The notes: generated by a model not told the origin, from the letters alone. 64,000 nucleotides of DNA from Oligoflexia bacterium (GCA_016861345.1 BOLD01000007.1:62001-126000), one strand, 5' to 3'; positions 1-8,235 are shown, numbered from the stretch's first letter. Translations and numbers: made by a program.

Positions 1-1562
1 TGATGAGATTTAGATTCAAGGCTCAGAAGAACAGAGCGATACTCTGGTGGTACGCGATCGGCATCATTCAATTTTAAATTGCCATAAGTCAGCGTTCCAG
101 TTTTATCAAAAGCAACAGTTTGCACTTGTCTGAGTTTCTCTAATGAATCTGCGGAACGAATAAAAATCCCCATTTTTGTAGCTTGTCTCAGACCACGACT
201 GATCGCTAAAGGAGCACCAAGCGCGAGAGCGCAGGGGCAGGCCAATATGATGAGAGCGAGGGATCTTTCAAAGGCGGATCTGACGTCATCTTGGGCTTTG
301 TAAATAAAAAACACTCCGGCAATAAGAAGGACAATGGCAATGAGATATTGTGAGGCTTTGTCTGCTGAATTTAAAAGAGGAGTCTTCTTTTTTTGGCTTT
401 GTTCAACAGAGCTGAGCATTTTTCCCAGTCGAGAGTCGTTGCCTGTCTGAGTGACTTCTACTTCAATCTCTTGATTATAGGATCGGCTTCCAGCAAAAAC
501 CTCCATACCCTGGGTAATTTTCTTTGGAAGCGATTCTCCTGTGAGAATAGAGAGATCAATTGAAGCTAGAGATGAAATCAGAATGCCATCTGCGGGGATT
601 CGATCTCCAGCTGGAATAAGAATTCTGTCACCCTTTTTGAGAAGTTTAAGTGGGCTAATTTTTTTCAAACCATTCTCAATTACTGTGATGCTGGCTTTTT
701 GAAGAATTTCATAGAGTAAAACATCTTTTTGAGAGCCCTGCTGAATTCTCTTAAGTAGGTATCGGCTCGCGAGAATGAGAAGAACAAAACCAGCCATGGA
801 ATCAAAATAAATTTGATCTGATTGTAAAAATAAACTCTGAATAGAAAAAACGACCCCTAGGCTCAGGGCGATCACAATGGGCAAATCAATTCCAAGATTT
901 CGATAGCGAAGGGATCTCAAAGCTCCTTGATAAAATGGCGTCGCAGAATAGAGAAGAACGGGGAGAAAGAGAAGAAACTGAAGCCAGTTAAAAGCCTGGC
1001 CCATTGTTCCTGAAAGGCCTGAGTAGACCGAGATGGCTAAAAGCATAATGTTTCCTGAGCAGGCTCCGGCTACGGCGATTCTCATCAGGTCTTTGCGATT
1101 TTCTTTGACTATATATTCTTGAGGATCTGCTCCTGGAAGAATCGGGTGAGACTGGTACCCCATTCTTTCTATAATATCAGACACGGCACTGAGACCTGCT
1201 TGGTGAGGATAGAGATAGACCTCTAAGGTCCCGTCCCCGAAATGAAGTTCTGAGGATTTCACCTGGGGAATAATGCGAGAAAGACTTTCCAGTAATTTAA
1301 CGCAAGAAGCGCAGAAAATACCTTCTATATAGAAGAGGTATTTTTCAGTGGATGAATCTGGGTTAGAGTGCCGGTAAAGGTCTCGAAACTCGGGTTGATC
1401 TAGATAGGAAAAATCAGAGCCGCGAGAGCGAGACTTCGTTTGAATGAGGGCTCGGTCTTCATTGGGAATTTCTAACAATAAAGAGTAGACTGCTTCGCAG
1501 CCTGAGCAGCAAAAAGACACTTTATCTGAGGGAGTTGGATCTCCGCAGTGCAAACACTTCAT
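1..1562 (-). CDS. ccoI: Copper-transporting P1B-type ATPase, CcoI/FixI-like (partial, C-terminus off window)
   Basis: This is an inner-membrane heavy-metal pump; CcoI/FixI members supply copper for cbb3-type cytochrome oxidase assembly. I translated the minus strand from the ATG at 1562-1560; about 520 residues are visible before the window ends. The N-terminus has a Cys-rich region (CLHCG near residue 3, FCCSGC near 18), then a heavy-metal-associated motif GIFCASC near 81. Hydrophobic segments follow. The membrane metal site CPC lies in LACPCALALG near residue 440, and the phosphorylation motif DKTGTLT near 486. The Cys-rich extension before the metal-binding domain is characteristic of FixI/CcoI. 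It is downstream of and co-directional with the response-regulator gene but separated from it by a terminator. The nucleotide-binding domain is cut off, so intactness cannot be judged. Confidence 0.85.
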   Translation of the reverse strand, partial: MKCLHCGDPTPSDKVSFCCSGCEAVYSLLLEIPNEDRALIQTKSRSRGSDFSYLDQPEFRDLYRHSNPDSSTEKYLFYIEGIFCASCVKLLESLSRIIPQVKSSELHFGDGTLEVYLYPHQAGLSAVSDIIERMGYQSHPILPGADPQEYIVKENRKDLMRIAVAGACSGNIMLLAISVYSGLSGTMGQAFNWLQFLLFLPVLLYSATPFYQGALRSLRYRNLGIDLPIVIALSLGVVFSIQSLFLQSDQIYFDSMAGFVLLILASRYLLKRIQQGSQKDVLLYEILQKASITVIENGLKKISPLKLLKKGDRILIPAGDRIPADGILISSLASIDLSILTGESLPKKITQGMEVFAGSRSYNQEIEVEVTQTGNDSRLGKMLSSVEQSQKKKTPLLNSADKASQYLIAIVLLIAGVFFIYKAQDDVRSAFERSLALIILACPCALALGAPLAISRGLRQATKMGIFIRSADSLEKLRQVQTVAFDKTGTLTYGNLKLNDADRVPPEYRSVLLSLESKSH

Positions 1563-1614
1563 CGTCACCGACCTACTTCATTGTTGTATGGCAAAAAAAA
1601 AGAAGTGTCGACGC

Positions 1615-1636
1615 AAAAAATAAACCCTAAGGTTTA
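1615..1636 (-). terminator. Rho-independent terminator of the sigma-54 regulator gene
   Basis: On the minus strand TAAACC-TTAG-GGTTTA forms a 6-bp stem with a 4-base loop followed directly by six T. It lies about 40 bases past the regulator's stop codon and before the ATPase start, so the two genes are probably separate transcription units. The stem is AT-rich and may be leaky. Confidence 0.6.
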
Positions 1637-1675
1637 GTACTGCAACTCGTCGACTTTATGAGAAATAATGTCTCA

Positions 1676-3109
1676 TCATTCGTCTTTTACCTTATCAACT
1701 TGGTCGAGGTGTTCATCCGAAAGACTAGGGTCAATCAGACCATACTCTCTTTCTTTGCGGTAAAGAGTCCGACGATTAATCCCCAAAATGTGAGCGGCCT
1801 TGTCCTTTTTTCCGCCAGTTTTTTCAAGGACGACTTGAATATAGCGCTTCTCAAGTTGTTCGATGCTGGGCATGTCACGAGTCGCTTCACCGTAAAAATC
1901 TTCAACGCTTGCCATCTCTGGTACAGGGATATCTGTTTCTTGAATGACGGGTTTGTTTGTCATGACAGCGATACGCTCAACCATATTTTCAAGTTCCCGG
2001 ACATTGCCATCCCAGCGCATATTGATCAGGACATTCATAGCCCCTTGAGAGAAGCCCTTGATATTCAGTTTATTCTGAGCGCAACACTTTTGCAGAAAAT
2101 GATTTGCCAGTATGGGAATATCCTCTTTGCGATGGCGTAAAGGAGGAATGACAATTGGAATTACAGCCAGTCGATAATAAAGATCTTCTCTAAAGAGGTT
2201 TTCCCGAATTGCAGCTTTTAAATCCTTATGTGTTGCGGTGATGATGCGCACATCAATATCTTTACTGATGTTGTCACCAACAGCTCGAATTTTTTTCTCT
2301 TGAAGAACTCGGAGTAATTTGGCCTGAAGACCGATATCCATATCTCCAATTTCATCCAAAAAAAGTGTGCCTCCGTGAGCTTCTTCAAAAAGACCTTTTT
2401 TGCGCTGAATGGCTCCAGTGAATGAACCCTTTGCATGACCAAAAAGTTCGCTTTCCAAAAGAGTGTCTGGGATAGCTGTGCAATTCACAGCGATAAAGGG
2501 TTGATTGGCTCGAGGGCCCATATTGTGAATTGTTCGGGCCACCATTTCTTTTCCGGTTCCCGACTCACCAGTGATGAGCACGTTGGCGTTGACATGGCTG
2601 ACCCGTTCAATCAAGTCAAAAACCTGTTGCATGGATTTTGATTTTCCGATGAGAGATCCTTTTGAAAAACTTTTCTTAATCTCGCTTCGAAGAATCGAGT
2701 TTTCGCGGTGAAGTCTATAGTAAGCTACAGCTCGATCAAGAGTGATTGTCAGTTCTGTTAGCTTAAAAGGCTTCGTGACATAATCAAAAGCGCCTTTTCG
2801 AATAGCCTCAATTGCAGATTCAATGCTACCAAAAGCGGTGATGAGAATGCAGGGGAGACTGGGTTGAATTTCTTTAACTTGCTGAGTGAGTTCAATGCCG
2901 TTCATTCCGGGCATTTGAATATCAGAGATAACAGCCTCAATTTGGTTGGCTTCATCAGAGCCAGTTTTGAGAAAATCAATTGCTTCATGGCCTGTGGCAA
3001 AGACGATGGGCTGATAGCCTTCTTTTTTGAGAAAATCGTGGATGACAGATCTCATCTCAGGATCATCATCGACAGCAATAACGGACCCGCGGTGTGTGTA
3101 TTCAACCAT
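1676..3109 (-). CDS. Sigma-54-dependent response regulator (NtrC/AtoC family)
   Basis: This predicted cytoplasmic enhancer-binding protein activates RNA polymerase containing sigma-54 when phosphorylated by a partner kinase. At 477 aa it has the family's usual three domains. The receiver domain (1-120) has an acidic pocket DDD at 14-16, phospho-acceptor Asp63 and Lys113. The AAA+ domain (about 155-390) has Walker A GESGTGKE at 181-188, Walker B GGTLFLDE near 247-254, and the sigma-54 contact loop as GSFTGA (228-233), with Ser where Ala is usual. The C-terminal Fis-type helix-turn-helix is near 435-465 (KAAHILGINRRTLYRK). No kinase gene is adjacent, so the partner is unknown. A sigma-54 promoter at 5798-5813 is a candidate target by proximity only. 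Confidence 0.93.
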   Translation of the reverse strand: MVEYTHRGSVIAVDDDPEMRSVIHDFLKKEGYQPIVFATGHEAIDFLKTGSDEANQIEAVISDIQMPGMNGIELTQQVKEIQPSLPCILITAFGSIESAIEAIRKGAFDYVTKPFKLTELTITLDRAVAYYRLHRENSILRSEIKKSFSKGSLIGKSKSMQQVFDLIERVSHVNANVLITGESGTGKEMVARTIHNMGPRANQPFIAVNCTAIPDTLLESELFGHAKGSFTGAIQRKKGLFEEAHGGTLFLDEIGDMDIGLQAKLLRVLQEKKIRAVGDNISKDIDVRIITATHKDLKAAIRENLFREDLYYRLAVIPIVIPPLRHRKEDIPILANHFLQKCCAQNKLNIKGFSQGAMNVLINMRWDGNVRELENMVERIAVMTNKPVIQETDIPVPEMASVEDFYGEATRDMPSIEQLEKRYIQVVLEKTGGKKDKAAHILGINRRTLYRKEREYGLIDPSLSDEHLDQVDKVKDE

Positions 3110-3239
3110 TTATCTCTTTCCTTTTTGCAGTATGTTCTAACCATAGATTGATGAAACTTCTAGGAGTTTTAAAATTGCACAATGCATTGCAAAAATTGAG
3201 AGTATTGACTCCAGGTGAGCGAGATGTTTTTTTCCCAGC

Positions 3240-3884
3240 ATGAAGCTTCACTTGGTGAGTATTTTGCGAATTGTTTTTGTTGTTCTCAGTGGAGGAATTC
3301 TTTTTTTACCCTCGGCTCTCGGTCAAACAATCCGTCCCCAGATTGTTGTTGGGGACTTTGAATATTCTCTCAAATATAAGACGCACTGGGTCCAGATGAG
3401 CGAAACAGTCAATGTCTCCACTCCTGAAGGGCAATTTCGATTTCAGGAACTTCAGAATCAAGGATACATTTGTAAACCCAAAGAATCAGCTCTTCGTGAA
3501 TGCATGAAACGATTGGATAATCCTGAAGAAGATCTCTATATCACGCGGTATTTACTTCAATTTTACAATGATTGGCATGTTCAGTTTTATGAGCCAGTTT
3601 CTGAGCCCAAGTTGATCTTTAACTCTCAGTTTCAAAAAGAGTGGGAGATTGATCAGAAGGCATTATTGGGTTCAGGAATATATCAAACACTGAGATACTC
3701 TTGGTTTTTAAGTGAGGGATATCGGGTTTATTTTCCCCTCCAGGGAAGGGTCACTGAATTGGATTCCCCCAGCTTTCACATTGATCAAAAGGGGAATCTG
3801 AGTCAGTGGATGACGATTGATAAATTCGAGGGAAAAACTTATCAAAAGTTCTTTGTCGAGGCTTTTCTTGTTCGAATTGAGTAG
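3240..3884 (+). CDS. Exported protein of unknown function
   Basis: This 214-aa protein starts with a typical Sec signal peptide (positively charged start, hydrophobic stretch FVVLSGGILFLPSALG, likely cleavage near residue 28). The rest is soluble and rich in aromatic residues, with two closely spaced Cys (near 77 and 86) that could form a disulfide. I recognise no family. The gene is divergent from the sigma-54 regulator and ends 4 bases from the convergent hotdog-fold gene. The start lacks a good Shine-Dalgarno, so a slightly different start is possible. Confidence 0.6.
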   Translation: MKLHLVSILRIVFVVLSGGILFLPSALGQTIRPQIVVGDFEYSLKYKTHWVQMSETVNVSTPEGQFRFQELQNQGYICKPKESALRECMKRLDNPEEDLYITRYLLQFYNDWHVQFYEPVSEPKLIFNSQFQKEWEIDQKALLGSGIYQTLRYSWFLSEGYRVYFPLQGRVTELDSPSFHIDQKGNLSQWMTIDKFEGKTYQKFFVEAFLVRIE

Positions 3885-3888
3885 TGAT

Positions 3889-4371
3889 TTATTTTCGTTT
3901 TTTAACAGACAATGTGACTGAAAATTCAGCAACTTTTTCACCAGGATTTTTCGAGGGTACAATCGCATAAGAGTGAAAAGTTTGGGATTCTCTTTCTCCA
4001 GTTTGTAGGCATTTTGCAACCAGGGCCTCAACAGCCTCACCTTCGGCACAGATAAAGTGCACATCACCTTCGGCGCGCTTATTAAAGTTGGCCTGAAAGT
4101 CTTTAAATATATAGTCAACTTTGTGGCCACATTTTGTGATGGCATCAACAGCTTTCAGTGCAACAACAACCTCTGCTCCAATAGCAAGAGCTCCGAAATA
4201 CATGACCTTAAGGTGGTTCCTGGTCCTTCGTGTCAGAGGAATTTTCAGTACAGTTTGATTTGCAGTGACATCGACAACGCTGGGCTGAACCCACCAAATA
4301 AGGGGTATGTTGCTAAATGTGTAAAGGCGCAGAAAGAGCGTTTGTTTGAATCGGTCGAAAGAACTTTTCAT
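3889..4371 (-). CDS. Hotdog-fold thioesterase-like protein (DUF4442 type)
   Basis: Predicted cytoplasmic hotdog-fold protein of about 160 aa, resembling the DUF4442/YiiD C-terminal thioesterase-like group. The recognisable part is PLTRRTRNHLKVMYFGALA followed by a helix and a strand containing KVDYIFKDFQANFNKRAEGD; N-H near the middle and the G-A-L helix match the family pattern. Substrate is unknown, presumably an acyl-CoA. An ATG three codons upstream (4380) is possible, but GGGGG sits immediately before that ATG and about 8 bases before the ATG at 4371, which favours 4371. It is divergent from the Nudix gene. Confidence 0.65.
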   Translation of the reverse strand: MKSSFDRFKQTLFLRLYTFSNIPLIWWVQPSVVDVTANQTVLKIPLTRRTRNHLKVMYFGALAIGAEVVVALKAVDAITKCGHKVDYIFKDFQANFNKRAEGDVHFICAEGEAVEALVAKCLQTGERESQTFHSYAIVPSKNPGEKVAEFSVTLSVKKRK

Positions 4372-4430
4372 GATTGTCATCCCCCAAGCATAAGAGTAGC
4401 CTCAATTAGATTTAAAGTGGAAGAAAAATT

Positions 4431-4967
4431 ATGGAAGAAAAAGTTCTCAAAAGCCGTCTCGCTTATAACGGAGTATTTCTCAAGGTCCAGCAGGATCAAG
4501 TCGAGATGGTGAATGGTGAAATAAGAGCGAGAGAGTATATTTTGCATCCAGGAGCTTCAATGATCATCCCCCTTTTGGATGAAGAAACTCTGATTATGGA
4601 ATACCAGTATCGTCATGCGCTTAAAAAATGTTTTTGGGAGTTCCCAGCTGGGAAGATCGACCGTGGTGAAGATCCACTACAGACAGCTAAAAGAGAACTG
4701 AAAGAAGAAACTGGGTTTGAAGCTCAGAACTGGAGACATCTCACAACCATTCATCCTGTCATTGGTTATGCAGATGAGAGAATTGAGATTTTTTTAGCCT
4801 CGAATCTTACACAGGGAAAGCAAAGTCTTGATCAGGGAGAATTACTTGAGGTCCACAAGGTAAAGATCGAGGATTTATATCAGCGGGTTAAAAAAGGTCA
4901 GATTACCGATGTGAAAACTCAAATTGGGACTTTTTGGCTAGAGAAAGTATTGAAAGAGAGTTGGTAG
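4431..4967 (+). CDS. Nudix hydrolase, ADP-ribose pyrophosphatase-like
   Basis: This 178-aa Nudix-fold enzyme most resembles NudF/ADP-ribose pyrophosphatases, which cleave ADP-ribose and related nucleotide sugars. The complete Nudix box is present near residues 80-102: GKIDRGE, seven residues, then RELKEETGF, giving G-x5-E-x7-RE-L-x-EE-x-G. The preceding strand EYQYRHALKKCFWEFPAGKID has the E-P/F-A-G pattern typical of the ADP-ribose branch. Start ATG is preceded by GGAAG. The LuxR-type gene follows after 3 bases, so the two are probably co-transcribed. Confidence 0.88.
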   Translation: MEEKVLKSRLAYNGVFLKVQQDQVEMVNGEIRAREYILHPGASMIIPLLDEETLIMEYQYRHALKKCFWEFPAGKIDRGEDPLQTAKRELKEETGFEAQNWRHLTTIHPVIGYADERIEIFLASNLTQGKQSLDQGELLEVHKVKIEDLYQRVKKGQITDVKTQIGTFWLEKVLKESW

Positions 4968-4970
4968 GTT

Positions 4971-5498
4971 ATGTCAAATCGAGAAAGATATGTATTAGCC
5001 CTGGTTCTTTTCTTGATCGCGACCTTTGTTTTTGTCGATGCGATCACCGATCTTCAAGAGGGAGGAAAAATTACTCATGTCGCGATTGAGATTTTAGTGG
5101 CTCTGATTGCTCTTGTTGGGGTCGGTATTTTGGTGAAAAGCATTTTTGAGACCAAAAGGGATCTTCAAGAGGTCCGCCAACATCTGTCAATGAGTCAAAT
5201 AGAGGTTGAAAAGTGGAAGGCCGAGTCCCAAAAACATGTGCAGGGTTTATCTCAATCCATTGATGCTCAACTCTCAAGGTGGAATTTGAGCCCAGCAGAA
5301 AAAGAAGTCGCTTTATTGCTTTTGAAGGGTTTAAGCTTAAAGGAAATCGCAGAAATTCGAAACACCTCAGAAAAAACAGCAAGAGCTCAGTCCCTGGGGA
5401 TTTATCAAAAATCAGGACTTGCCGGGCGATCTGAGCTCTCAGCCTTTTTCTTAGAGGACTTGCTTCAGCCTACAGGGAGCGGAAAAAGCGAAATCTGA
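4971..5498 (+). CDS. Membrane-anchored LuxR/GerE-type HTH regulator
   Basis: This 175-aa protein has two hydrophobic segments in its first 60 residues (YVLALVLFLIATFVFVD and VAIEILVALIALVGVGILV). A charged, probably coiled linker follows, then a C-terminal LuxR-type helix-turn-helix at about 105-165 (LSPAEKEVALLLLKGLSLKE, then T-SEKTARAQSLGIYQKSGL). The usual receiver or sensing domain is absent, so the membrane hairpin plus coil may be the input. It lies 3 bases after the Nudix gene. Ligand and targets are unknown. Confidence 0.75.
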   Translation: MSNRERYVLALVLFLIATFVFVDAITDLQEGGKITHVAIEILVALIALVGVGILVKSIFETKRDLQEVRQHLSMSQIEVEKWKAESQKHVQGLSQSIDAQLSRWNLSPAEKEVALLLLKGLSLKEIAEIRNTSEKTARAQSLGIYQKSGLAGRSELSAFFLEDLLQPTGSGKSEI

Positions 5499-5515
5499 CC
5501 GAAAAACCTTTCATT

Positions 5516-5601
5516 TGGTGGCCTCTCCGAGAATCGAACTCGGATGTCCGAAGGACACACGATTTTGAGTCGTGCGCGTCTACCAGTTCCGCCAAGAGGC
5601 C
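5516..5601 (-). tRNA. tRNA-Leu (anticodon CAA)
   Basis: An 86-nt class II tRNA can be folded by hand. The acceptor stem GGCCTCT/AGAGGCC is perfect, discriminator A precedes encoded CCA, and T8 is in place. The anticodon stem CACGA/TCGTG encloses loop CTCAAAA (anticodon CAA, reading UUG). The variable arm is TGTCCTTCGGACA and the T loop GTTCGATTC. It is convergent with the LuxR-type gene and 17 bases from its stop. Confidence 0.95.
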
Positions 5602-5715
5602 ATAGTGATCGATAAAATTCGTTCAAAATGAGGTCACAGTTCTAGCTCAAGAACACTTCGACCCTCAAGAAGAAATTTCAATACCTGTATTGGTTCTGGT
5701 CACTTTTTTTTGTCC

Positions 5716-5747
5716 AAACAGTCACCAGGTGAATTTTACAACTGTTT
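5716..5747. promoter_or_regulatory. Inverted repeat, possible activator site upstream of sigma-54 promoter
   Basis: AAACAGT (5716-5722) and ACTGTTT (5741-5747) are perfect 7-base inverted arms separated by 18 bases. The site ends about 50 bases before the sigma-54 promoter at 5798, roughly position -77 to -108 from the predicted transcript start. That is the usual range for enhancer-binding-protein sites. Function is inferred from position and symmetry only. Confidence 0.4.
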
Positions 5748-5797
5748 TAGTCCATTGATTTCAGGTGGATAGGTTGGGGTACGTCTTTGCCACTTTG

Positions 5798-5813
5798 TGG
5801 CATTAGGCTTGCT
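5798..5813 (+). promoter_or_regulatory. Sigma-54 (-24/-12) promoter
   Basis: TGGCA (5798-5802) and TTGCT (5809-5813) fit the TGGCAC-N5-TTGCW consensus, with the exact 10-base gap between the GG and GC dinucleotides. Predicted transcription start is near 5824, leaving about 35 bases of leader with GAGGAG (5847-5852) before the ATG at 5859. A small hairpin GCCAC-TTT-GTGGC overlaps the -24 side. Confidence 0.65.
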
Positions 5814-5858
5814 CATAGCGGTATTGGACTAAAAAGCTTCAACCATGAGGAGAACATT

Positions 5859-7052
5859 ATGAAGCAGTTATTTTATATAGCAGCATTGGCGCTGATCCCA
5901 GTGGCCGTGTTTGCTCAGAGTAGCTTGGACGAAGAAGTTGGTGCCGAGCTTGATAAGCTCTATGCACAGACAAAAGCGACTTCACAAAAGGCAGAAGATA
6001 ACAAGAACAGCCCTGCAGTGCAGGTCAATGTTCAGGCCCAGCCACAGGCTCACGCAACCCAGGTTACTGGTGTTGAGACTGCTCAGGTGTCTAATCCTGT
6101 CATGAGTCAGGGTCAGGTGCAGGTTCAAAAACAGCCTGTGACCTTTATTGAGGCTTCGCCACTTTCAGAATCCCGTGCGGAGAAAATCAGAAAAGCCCGT
6201 CAAGAAAGCGAGCTTCAGACAGAGCAAAAGATTGTCGAGGTTCTCGAGCAATCGCGTATGGAAGATGAAAAGAAAAGAGCAGATGTTCTTTTTGGTGATA
6301 AATTTAATCAAATGAATAACAACCAGTCTGGTGGTGTTGCGGTTGGCCCAATTGTTGTGCAAGAGAAAGTTGTCGCACCAATGGCTCCTCCTGCAGAGGT
6401 TATGGATCGCACAGCTGTTCGCCAAGAAGTCACAGCCGCGTTAGCTGAAATGCAAGAGAAAACAAAACCTGTTGAGAAGAAGACATACTTTTCAGCATTA
6501 GGTGGAATGGGTGATTACCCAGATGTTGCCAATGTTCGCGGAAACTATGCTGCTGGATTTGCGATTGGTCAGAAATTTAATGATCGATTGATGGTTGAAG
6601 GAAGTTTCCTTTATTCAAATTACTCTGTTGAACAAAGAGATAACTATTACGATCCAATGACAGGATGGTGGTACCCTCGTGTTACAGAGATGCAGCAATA
6701 CAACACTTCATTAGATGTTAAATATCAACTTCTTGGTGGAATGTTTAGACCTGTCATCGGTGGAATCATGTCTTATAACTACAGAACTTTTGCGGATACT
6801 CAGTTCGCGCTGTGGAATAACGAGGCGGCTTCTCACGCACTGGATATGGGTCTATTAGCAGGTGCTGACTTTGAATTAGGAGAGTCTTTTGCTCTTGGTC
6901 TTGATTTCCGCTACATGTGGAACTTAACAAGCCGAGTTGCGAATAAGAGCGGATATCAGCGATCTTTCTCTGAGTCTGTTTACAGTCAGGGAACTGCGAT
7001 TGAGAAGCTGAGTTACATGAATATCTCAGTCGTCGGTCGAGTTAATTTCTAA
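5859..7052 (+). CDS. Outer-membrane beta-barrel protein with long periplasmic N-terminal region
   Basis: Predicted 397-aa outer-membrane protein. The start is set by GAGGAG 6 bases upstream and by the signal peptide MKQLFYIAALALIPVAVFAQ; a longer in-frame opening from 5787 would bury the signal peptide. After cleavage come about 200 residues rich in Gln, Val and Ala, with a charged helical stretch (SRAEKIRKARQESELQTEQK). A barrel-like domain from about residue 205 has alternating strands (AAGFAIGQKF, DRLMVEGSFLYSNYSV, FALGLDFRYMWNL) and ends in Phe (VVGRVNF), as BAM substrates do. The N-terminal part could reach peptidoglycan or another periplasmic partner. It is monocistronic, between a sigma-54 promoter and a terminator. 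Confidence 0.8.
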   Translation: MKQLFYIAALALIPVAVFAQSSLDEEVGAELDKLYAQTKATSQKAEDNKNSPAVQVNVQAQPQAHATQVTGVETAQVSNPVMSQGQVQVQKQPVTFIEASPLSESRAEKIRKARQESELQTEQKIVEVLEQSRMEDEKKRADVLFGDKFNQMNNNQSGGVAVGPIVVQEKVVAPMAPPAEVMDRTAVRQEVTAALAEMQEKTKPVEKKTYFSALGGMGDYPDVANVRGNYAAGFAIGQKFNDRLMVEGSFLYSNYSVEQRDNYYDPMTGWWYPRVTEMQQYNTSLDVKYQLLGGMFRPVIGGIMSYNYRTFADTQFALWNNEAASHALDMGLLAGADFELGESFALGLDFRYMWNLTSRVANKSGYQRSFSESVYSQGTAIEKLSYMNISVVGRVNF

Positions 7053-7075
7053 TCCTTAAATTCTCATGGTCAAAA

Positions 7076-7112
7076 GAAAGCTCTGAGTTTCGACTCGGGG
7101 CTTTCTTTTTTT
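7076..7112 (+). terminator. Rho-independent terminator after the barrel protein gene
   Basis: GAAAGC-TC-TGAGT, loop TTCG, then ACTCG-GG-GCTTTC forms a strong stem-loop followed by a T run. It lies 24 bases past the stop codon. Confidence 0.88.
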
Positions 7113-7136
7113 GTCAGTTTATGAAAGACTAAGCAT

Positions 7137-7814
7137 ATGAGATATGTGCTCAGTTTGTTGTTATTTCTTCCCTACCACATTGCTCAAGCAAAGTTGATTA
7201 CGGCCACGGTCGGACAAGTGGGGTCTACGGTTGTCACTTCAAGAGAAGTACAAATTGCCAGTATTATTGAAGGGTGGTTTATGCTTCGGGCAACTCCAAC
7301 CTCTGAACGGAAAAAAGTTAATCGCAAAGAGTGGATTGTATCGATTGGATCAGAGGCTTTTCAAAGAGTGACTTCACAAGTCATGCTTGAGCATATGGTG
7401 ATTCTTGAGGCTGAGAATTTTTCGGTTGTTTCGACCAGTCCTGAAGAAGTGAAGAGGACCTGTGACTTAATTGCAGATGAGTTAAAGGCTTGGAATGAGT
7501 GGAAAAAGCTTGAGGTTAGTCGGGCAGAGATGGAGCAGCAGGTTTCCAGAAGGCTTCGAGCGCAGGCGTTTTTAAGATTTAAATCAGAATCAACCGGGGT
7601 TCAAATTTCTGAAGAAGAGATGAAGTTCTATTATGAAAAGAACCGGGTTAAATTTGGGAACCTTCCTTATGATCAATTTAAAGCAGGGATTAGGGATTAT
7701 CTCACTCAAAAACAATTAGAAGAGCGATTAAAGGATTGGTTTGAAATCCTGAAACGAAAGTATCATGTACGGTATATCCGTCCCACATTAGAAAATGATT
7801 CGCAGACTCGTTGA
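7137..7814 (+). CDS. Periplasmic SurA-N/parvulin-like chaperone without isomerase domain
   Basis: Exported 225-aa protein with a signal peptide (MRYVLSLLLFLPYHIAQA). The mature N-terminus ATVGQVGSTVVTSREVQIAS resembles the opening of SurA-like chaperones (a V-G-...-ITSRDV pattern). The helical remainder includes EEMKFYYEKNRVKFG and a final FKAGIRDYLTQKQLEERLKDW helix like the SurA N-terminal helices. No parvulin domain follows, so it would be a chaperone-only relative (inference). Its last 20 bases overlap the acetyltransferase gene, which suggests translational coupling. Shine-Dalgarno is weak. Confidence 0.55.
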   Translation: MRYVLSLLLFLPYHIAQAKLITATVGQVGSTVVTSREVQIASIIEGWFMLRATPTSERKKVNRKEWIVSIGSEAFQRVTSQVMLEHMVILEAENFSVVSTSPEEVKRTCDLIADELKAWNEWKKLEVSRAEMEQQVSRRLRAQAFLRFKSESTGVQISEEEMKFYYEKNRVKFGNLPYDQFKAGIRDYLTQKQLEERLKDWFEILKRKYHVRYIRPTLENDSQTR

Positions 7815-8235
7815 ATCCGACATTAATCAAGTGTTGTCTCTGACTCAGTCCATACAGGGGCCAGGATTTCATTGGCCCGAGTCTCTTTTAAGAGAAGAGT
7901 GCCGAATGCACGACGTGTATGGCTCCTTTCATGAAGAGCAACTCATGGCCTTTGTGGTTGTTGCCCACAGGGGCTGGGTTTCGGAGCTGACTGTCTTGGC
8001 CAGTCGAAAAGGGGCACATGGGAAGGGCTGGATGAAGGGGTTGCTGTGCGAAGTCCTAGAAAAGTTTGTTCAAGGAGGCGAAGTATGGCTTGAGGTTCAT
8101 GAGGGTAATTTAGCCGCCATTAAATTGTATGAAGGGTTGAAATTTCAACTGGTTGGGCGTCGGCCTCGGTATTACTCGGATGGTGCGGATGCGCTGCAGT
8201 ATACTCTTTTTTCTAAGGGTTCAGTGGTCAATTAA
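7795..8235 (+). CDS. GNAT-family N-acetyltransferase, RimI-like
   Basis: 146-aa single-domain acetyltransferase. The order of elements matches RimI-type GNAT enzymes: an N-terminal RRLVESDINQVLSL strand-helix, a central VSELTVLASRKGAHGKGWMK segment whose G-x-G near residues 78-82 corresponds to the acetyl-CoA loop, and a C-terminal LEVHEGNLAAIKLYEGLKF, the usual E-V-R-x-x-N-x-x-A-x-x-L-Y-x-x-x-G-F block. The Arg of that block is replaced by His. The substrate may be a protein N-terminus or a small amine. It overlaps the upstream chaperone-like gene by 20 bases. Confidence 0.8.
   Translation: MIRRLVESDINQVLSLTQSIQGPGFHWPESLLREECRMHDVYGSFHEEQLMAFVVVAHRGWVSELTVLASRKGAHGKGWMKGLLCEVLEKFVQGGEVWLEVHEGNLAAIKLYEGLKFQLVGRRPRYYSDGADALQYTLFSKGSVVN

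Noticed and set aside
1607-1654. Two GTCGAC hexamers flanking the AAACC/GGTTT palindrome
   Set aside because: The palindrome is better explained as a terminator on the minus strand, and two 6-base sites 36 bases apart can arise by chance.
3165-3195. TTGC-AATGCATT-GCAA near-palindrome upstream of the sigma-54 regulator
   Set aside because: Arms are short, AT-rich and asymmetric; could be an operator but support is too thin.
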